27,833 bases of DNA, from NCBI GenBank assembly GCA_900751685.1, contig CAADSR010000234.1:1-27833 (forward strand), written 5' to 3'. The notes beneath the pieces are model-generated. The model was not told the DNA's origin. It saw only the letters and a program-made list of their open reading frames with translations, and did not search any database. Shown in pieces: positions 24,013-27,833 of this stretch (its first letter is position 1; the number at the start of each line of letters is the position of its first letter). This DNA comes from Clostridia bacterium (lineage in GTDB: Bacteria > Bacillota > Clostridia > UBA1381). The translations under genes were made by a program, and so were the position numbers.

Positions 24013-24034
24013 GTGTGACAATTGGTGTGACAAT
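24013..24034. repeat. Tandem GTGTGACAAT direct repeat
   Basis: GTGTGACAAT at 24013-24022 and again at 24025-24034, two bases apart. It lies about 70 bases beyond the 3' end of tRNA-Thr. Confidence 0.7.
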
Positions 24035-24064
24035 CCACGTCTAGTCCATAATTTCAAACAAAAT

Positions 24065-24100
24065 AAAAAATGGCTAAACCGCATAGGTAAGCCATTTTTT
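24065..24100 (-). terminator. Terminator of tRNA-Thr
   Basis: AAAAAATGGCT (24065-24075) and AGCCATTTTTT (24090-24100) are exact complements. On the minus strand the hairpin starts one base after the CCA end and is followed by Ts. Its symmetry means it can work both ways. Confidence 0.85.
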
Positions 24101-24101
24101 A

Positions 24102-24177
24102 TGGAGCTAATGCGGGGAGTCGAACCCCGGACCTACTGATTACGAATCAGTCGCTCTGCCAACTGAGCTACACCAGC
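24102..24177 (-). tRNA. tRNA-Thr (anticodon CGU)
   Basis: 76 bases on the minus strand including an encoded CCA (24104-24102). The acceptor arm GCTGGTG pairs with CATTAGC, using two G-T pairs. The D-loop region TAGCTCAGTTGG is standard, the anticodon stem ACTGA/TCAGT encloses TTCGTAA with anticodon CGT, and the T-arm CGGGGTTCGACTCCCCG is canonical. It reads the Thr codon ACG. It lies 50 bases downstream of yqeY in the same direction, with a perfect palindrome between them. Confidence 0.95.
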
Positions 24178-24182
24178 ACGCG

Positions 24183-24212
24183 GTACACATGAAAAATATT
24201 TTTCATGTGTAC
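24183..24212. other. Perfect 30-base palindrome between yqeY and tRNA-Thr
   Basis: The 15-base arms starting GTACACATG are exact reverse complements with no spacer. The palindrome begins 5 bases from the tRNA 5' end. On the plus strand it runs into CTTTATTTTT, on the minus strand into CCGCG. It is therefore a poor minus-strand terminator for yqeY but a good hairpin for processing. Confidence 0.8.
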
Positions 24213-24227
24213 TTTATTTTTACTGTC

Positions 24228-24671
24228 TTAAGACAATAAACTTTTTGCAATTTCATTAATTACCTTGCCATCGGCACGGCCCTTTGTTTTCGGCATCACG
24301 GCGGCCATGATCTTACCCATGTCCTTCATTGTAGAAGCACCGGTCGTCTCCACCGCTTCTTTGACGATCGCCTCAATTTCTTCCCGGGTCAGCTGCTCGG
24401 GCAAATATCCCATCAAAACTTCCATTTCCGATTTTAACTGCGCGATCAAATCATCGCGTCCACTTTTTTCATAATCCGGAAGGGAATCTCTGCGTTGTTT
24501 GAGCTGTTTTGCAATAACATCTAAAACACCATCATCATCAAGAGTCACCTTTGTATCTTTTTCCACCTGTAATACACCTGCACGGACCAGCTGCACCACA
24601 TTTTTCCGAATAACATCTTTATCTCTCATTGCTGATTTTAAATCTTCAGCTAATTGTTCTTTCAGCGACAT
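24228..24671 (-). CDS. yqeY: YqeY family protein (GatB/YqeY domain)
   Basis: 147 residues beginning MSLKEQLAEDLKSAMRDKD and containing MGYLPEQLTREEIEAIVKEAV and GKIMAAVMPKTKGRADGKVINEIAKS. These are the hallmarks of YqeY, an all-helical protein related to the tail domain of the tRNA amidotransferase GatB. Its molecular role is not established; tRNA-linked functions are suspected from the GatB relationship. It is 14 bases downstream of rpsU, a conserved Firmicutes pairing, with a GGGGTG binding site before the ATG. Confidence 0.95.
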   Translation of the reverse strand: MSLKEQLAEDLKSAMRDKDVIRKNVVQLVRAGVLQVEKDTKVTLDDDGVLDVIAKQLKQRRDSLPDYEKSGRDDLIAQLKSEMEVLMGYLPEQLTREEIEAIVKEAVETTGASTMKDMGKIMAAVMPKTKGRADGKVINEIAKSLLS

Positions 24672-24685
24672 TTTAACACCCCTGA

Positions 24686-24859
24686 TTAAAACTTTCTTTT
24701 ACGAGCTGCTTCGGATTTCTTCTTACGTTTTACACTGGGCTTTTCATAGTGTTCACGTTTTCTGATCTCTGACATAACACCTGACTTTGCGCATTGGCGT
24801 TTAAATCTACGAAGTGCACTATCTAATGATTCATTATCTTTAACTCTAATTTCAGACAC
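24686..24859 (-). CDS. rpsU: 30S ribosomal protein S21
   Basis: A 57-residue basic protein, SEIRVKDNESLDSALRRFKRQC then the tail SVKRKKKSEAARKRKF, the unmistakable S21 pattern. S21 sits near the anti-Shine-Dalgarno end of 16S rRNA. The start is GTG at 24859, chosen because GGAGGGAGG lies 8 bases upstream; the frame extends further but an upstream start would put that site inside the gene. A strong sigma-A promoter lies about 90 bases upstream. It is first in the rpsU-yqeY(-tRNA) unit. Confidence 0.97.
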   Translation of the reverse strand: MSEIRVKDNESLDSALRRFKRQCAKSGVMSEIRKREHYEKPSVKRKKKSEAARKRKF

Positions 24860-24950
24860 TGTATTTCCCTCCCTCCGGCAAGTCAATTGTAAAATGGGCT
24901 TGATGGATTGTCTTGTACAGCCCGTCCATACGAACAGTACAACAATAGTT

Positions 24951-24980
24951 ATTATACCTTATTTTGCATCAATATGTCAA
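24951..24980 (-). promoter_or_regulatory. Sigma-A promoter of rpsU-yqeY
   Basis: Read on the minus strand: TTGACA (24980-24975), an 18-base spacer, TATAAT (24956-24951). The leader to GTG 24859 is about 85 bases. Confidence 0.88.
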
Positions 24981-25020
24981 GATGATTTCATAAAATAGTC
25001 TCAAAATCTGATAATTTTTT

Positions 25021-25365
25021 TTAACCGGCAGGCCATACAAACGCCCTGCCGCCCATCAGATGAAAGTGTAAATGGTTTACCGTCTGGCCGCCGTTTTCAC
25101 CGCAATTATTCACAATGCGGTAACCCTGCTCCGCAATCCCCAGCTGCTTTACGATCTGGGGGATCACAGCAAAGATATGCGCGATTACCCCGCTGTTCTC
25201 CCCTGTGATTTCATTTGCGGAAGCAATATGCTCTTTCGGGACAATCACAATATGCTCCGGCGCCTGGGGGTCGATATCCCGGAACGCCAGCATCTGTTCA
25301 TCCTCATATACCTTCTGTGAAGGGATCTGTCCCGCTATAATTTTACAAAACAAACAATCTTCCAT
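25021..25365 (-). CDS. HIT family nucleotide-binding hydrolase (HinT-like)
   Basis: 114 residues with the histidine triad HLHFHLMGG (H98, H100, H102), the N-terminal CLFCKIIAGQIPS and the PKEHI segment. HinT-type enzymes cleave AMP-lysine and similar phosphoramidates, including aminoacyl-AMP by-products of tRNA synthetases, which fits its place 14 bases after alaS. The gene ends just before the rpsU promoter and no clear terminator is seen, so some read-through is possible. Confidence 0.95.
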   Translation of the reverse strand: MEDCLFCKIIAGQIPSQKVYEDEQMLAFRDIDPQAPEHIVIVPKEHIASANEITGENSGVIAHIFAVIPQIVKQLGIAEQGYRIVNNCGENGGQTVNHLHFHLMGGRAFVWPAG

Positions 25366-25379
25366 AAAAACATCCCTTT

Positions 25380-27833
25380 CTATTTTCCGATCTGTTTCAA
25401 TACGATCTCATCTACCTGGGCAAGGGCATCATCAATTTTGTTGGCATCCTTGCCGCCGCCCTGGGCCATATCTGGCTTCCCGCCGCCCCGGCCGCCGGCA
25501 ATAGCAGTGATCTCCTTGATGATATTCCCCGCATGCACGCCCTTTTGAACGGCTTCGGGCATCGCCATTGCCAAAAAGGTGATCTTACCGTCTGTATTTG
25601 CCGCCAAAACAACAACGCCATTGACCATTTCCTGCTTAATATTATCGGCCATAGACTTCATTTCGTTGACGCTGACCCCATCTACCTGGGCAACCACCAC
25701 ATTGACTTCTCCCAGATGCTTGACACCCGTCATTACATTTCTGGCCTTTGCAGCCGCCATTTTCTCCTGGAAGCTGTCCAGCATTTTCTTCGCATCTTTC
25801 AGCTCTGCCATTACAGCCTCTGCCTTCTCCGCCACGTCATGGGGATTCGTCTTTAATACCTGGGCAGCCTGCGCCAGCTGTGCGTCGTTATGATGGATGT
25901 ATTCCAATACGCCTCCGCCTGTGACTGCCTCGATACGCCGCACTCCGGCAGCCACGCCGCTTTCTGAAACCAGCTTGAATAAGCCGCATTGAGCCGTATT
26001 GGTCAAATGCGTCCCGCCGCAAAACTCAATGCTGTAATCCCCCATGGAAACGACCCGGACTACTTCCCCATATTTCTCGCCAAACTGAGCCGCCGCGCCC
26101 AGCTTTCTCGCTTCATCAATCGGCAGCTCCTGCACAACGATATCTAGGGCATCTAAAATAGCTGTATTCACTTTTTCCTCTGCCTGGGCTAGCTGTTCCG
26201 GCGTCATAGCTTCAAAGTGGGAAAAGTCAAACCGCAGGCGCTCGGCCGAAACATAAGACCCGGCCTGGGCAACGTGAGAGCCTAACACCTCCTGCAATGC
26301 TTTATGGAGCAAATGGGTCGCGCTGTGGTTTCTGCAAATTGCCATCCTCCTGCGGCGGTCTACGGATAATACGACCGTGTCCCCTAAGCTGATAGCGCCT
26401 TTTTCCATTTGGACCTCATGCAGGTAAAGCCCGTCACCAGTTTTTTTGGTGTCCGTCACAATTGCGGCCGCTTCGCCGCAAAGGATCCGGCCCCGGTCGC
26501 CGACTTGTCCGCCCATTTCTGCATAGAACGGCGTTTTTTCTGTTACAATGACTCCAGACTCTCCTTCTGAAATAGCAGATGCCACTTCGCCTACCGCGGC
26601 GATCCCAACGACGGTGCTTTCCACTTCTAAATCTGAATAGCCGGTAAACTCCGTTGGGTTTTGAAGCTCAAAATCATAGGAATCCTCTGCTTCCCAGGAA
26701 GAGCCATCCTTGCGGGCAGCACGGGCAGTGTCCTTTTGCTCCTGCATGGCAGCGTTAAATCCTTCGATATCCACACCCAGGCCCTGCTCCTCTGCGATCT
26801 CAATAGTTAGATCCAGCGGGAACCCATAGGTATCATGGAGCTTAAACGCTTCTTTTCCCTCCAACAGGGTTTGCTTTTGTTCTTTTGCTTTGCCAATATA
26901 CTGATTGAGCACAACCAAACCGTTGTCGATCGTCGCGTCAAAACGTTCTTCTTCTTTGTGAATGATTTTTTTAATATATTCCCGCTTTTCCTCCAGCTCC
27001 GGATAAGCTGATTTAGAGGCGTCAATGACCGTGTCTGCCACTTCATAAAGGAATTGGCGGCTGATATTCAAGAGTTTTCCATGGCGTGCCGCGCGGCGCA
27101 ATAAACGGCGCAGGACATAGCCCCTGCCTTCATTGGAAGGGATCACGCCATCGGATACCATCATCACAGTGCTGCGGATATGGTCTGTGATAACCCGCAA
27201 AGATACATCTGTTTTTTCGTCCTGCTGGTAAGATACCCCGGCCACCTTGCTGATATGCTCCATAACGCTTTGGACCGTATCCACCTCAAATAGATTGTTG
27301 ACGCCCTGCATGACTGCCGCCAGACGCTCCAGCCCCATGCCAGTGTCAATGTTCGGGTTCGGCAGTGGATGGTATTCCCCGTTTTCATCCTTGTCAAACT
27401 GGGTAAATACCAGGTTCCAAACCTCCATATAGCGGTCACAGTCGCAGCCCAGCTTACAATCCGGGCTACCGCAGCCTGCAGCTTCCCCCCGGTCCACATG
27501 GATCTCAGAGCAAGGGCCGCAGGGGCCTGTCCCATGCTCCCAGAAATTTTCTGACTTGTCCATTTTAACGACCCGCTCCGGGCTCACCCCGACCTCATTG
27601 ACCCAGATGTCCCAGGCCTGCTGGTCCTCTTCATAAACAGTGATCCATAAGGATTCTGCCGGGATCCCCATCACCTCTGTCAGAAACTCCCATGACCAAA
27701 GGATGGCTTCCCGCTTGAAATAGTCCCCAAAGGAGAAATTACCAAGCATCTCAAAAAAAGTACCGTGTCTCGCTGTTTTGCCGACCCGCTCAATGTCCGG
27801 CGTGCGGATACATTTCTGGCAAGTCGTTACCCG
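25380..27833 (-). CDS. alaS: Alanine-tRNA ligase (N-terminus outside window)
   Basis: AlaRS charges tRNA-Ala and edits mischarged Ser and Gly. The frame stays open to the window edge, adding CQKCIRTPDIERVGKTARHG upstream of the internal ATG 27749. That ATG is therefore not the start: 817 residues are present and about 60 N-terminal ones are missing. Visible parts include the class II catalytic region (HGTFFEMLGNFSFGDYF, ENFWEHGTGPCGPCSE), GMGLERLAAV, and the editing domain with zinc ligands in HSATHLLHKAL and EFCGGTHLTN. The C-terminal C-Ala domain ends with the Gly-rich AGGRGGGKPDMAQGGG. It is followed at 14 bases by the HIT gene. Confidence 0.98.
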   Translation of the reverse strand, partial: RVTTCQKCIRTPDIERVGKTARHGTFFEMLGNFSFGDYFKREAILWSWEFLTEVMGIPAESLWITVYEEDQQAWDIWVNEVGVSPERVVKMDKSENFWEHGTGPCGPCSEIHVDRGEAAGCGSPDCKLGCDCDRYMEVWNLVFTQFDKDENGEYHPLPNPNIDTGMGLERLAAVMQGVNNLFEVDTVQSVMEHISKVAGVSYQQDEKTDVSLRVITDHIRSTVMMVSDGVIPSNEGRGYVLRRLLRRAARHGKLLNISRQFLYEVADTVIDASKSAYPELEEKREYIKKIIHKEEERFDATIDNGLVVLNQYIGKAKEQKQTLLEGKEAFKLHDTYGFPLDLTIEIAEEQGLGVDIEGFNAAMQEQKDTARAARKDGSSWEAEDSYDFELQNPTEFTGYSDLEVESTVVGIAAVGEVASAISEGESGVIVTEKTPFYAEMGGQVGDRGRILCGEAAAIVTDTKKTGDGLYLHEVQMEKGAISLGDTVVLSVDRRRRMAICRNHSATHLLHKALQEVLGSHVAQAGSYVSAERLRFDFSHFEAMTPEQLAQAEEKVNTAILDALDIVVQELPIDEARKLGAAAQFGEKYGEVVRVVSMGDYSIEFCGGTHLTNTAQCGLFKLVSESGVAAGVRRIEAVTGGGVLEYIHHNDAQLAQAAQVLKTNPHDVAEKAEAVMAELKDAKKMLDSFQEKMAAAKARNVMTGVKHLGEVNVVVAQVDGVSVNEMKSMADNIKQEMVNGVVVLAANTDGKITFLAMAMPEAVQKGVHAGNIIKEITAIAGGRGGGKPDMAQGGGKDANKIDDALAQVDEIVLKQIGK

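Larger units (their letters stand above)
23788..24101. other. AT-rich intergenic region beside tRNA-Thr
   Basis: About 310 bases with no convincing gene. It contains the terminator of the orphan gene, a tandem GTGTGACAAT repeat (24013-24034) and the tRNA terminator (24065-24100). The 3' end of the tRNA faces this region, the side where integrating elements usually insert, but no integrase is present. Confidence 0.5.

Overview
The window reads as chromosome from an anaerobic, probably spore-forming, Gram-positive bacterium of class Clostridia (Bacillota). Supporting this are AGGAGG-type ribosome binding sites before nearly every gene, the yaaA-recF-remB-gyrB block, an RF2 gene with an internal UGA frameshift site, and several tiny Cys- or Asn-rich proteins. 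The GyrB signature LPLWGKMLNVEK recalls Ruminococcaceae/Oscillospirales, but I hold that family-level guess loosely.

Layout. 1-500: the tail of an unknown gene, then a 54-residue Cys-rich membrane mini-protein. 600-2,260: an AT-rich pair of convergent genes, an XRE-type repressor and a Fic enzyme, each with operator-like repeats near its promoter. 2,560-6,630: secA and prfB, the latter needing a programmed +1 frameshift. 6,714-6,854: a minus-strand Asn/Gln-only mini-protein. 7,089-14,639: a forward run recJ, rel, yaaA (S4), recF, remB, gyrB. dnaA, dnaN and gyrA, the usual partners of this block, are absent here. 14,800-15,647: three small genes, the first with Cys triplets every ten residues.

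15,696-22,099 is a minus-strand operon for arabinose-containing glycans: two GH43-type enzymes, a GH127/GH146 beta-L-arabinofuranosidase and a GH51 alpha-L-arabinofuranosidase. A divergent AraC-type regulator sits at 22,327. None of the four enzymes shows a signal peptide and no transporter is present, so cytoplasmic trimming of imported oligosaccharides is the likely job. An orphan AT-rich gene follows at 23,332. From 24,102 to the right edge all genes are on the minus strand: alaS (5' end cut off), a HIT protein, rpsU, yqeY and tRNA-Thr(CGU).

The least explained material is the set of low-complexity mini-proteins at 332, 6,714 and 14,800. Two of them (332 and 14,800) have similarly placed sigma-K-like promoter matches and are plausible spore-layer or metal-binding components. 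Others worth checking are the operator-like repeats around the Fic/XRE pair, the palindrome and direct repeats around tRNA-Thr, and the structured gap inside the arabinan operon. I saw no CRISPR array, rRNA, transposase or integrase.
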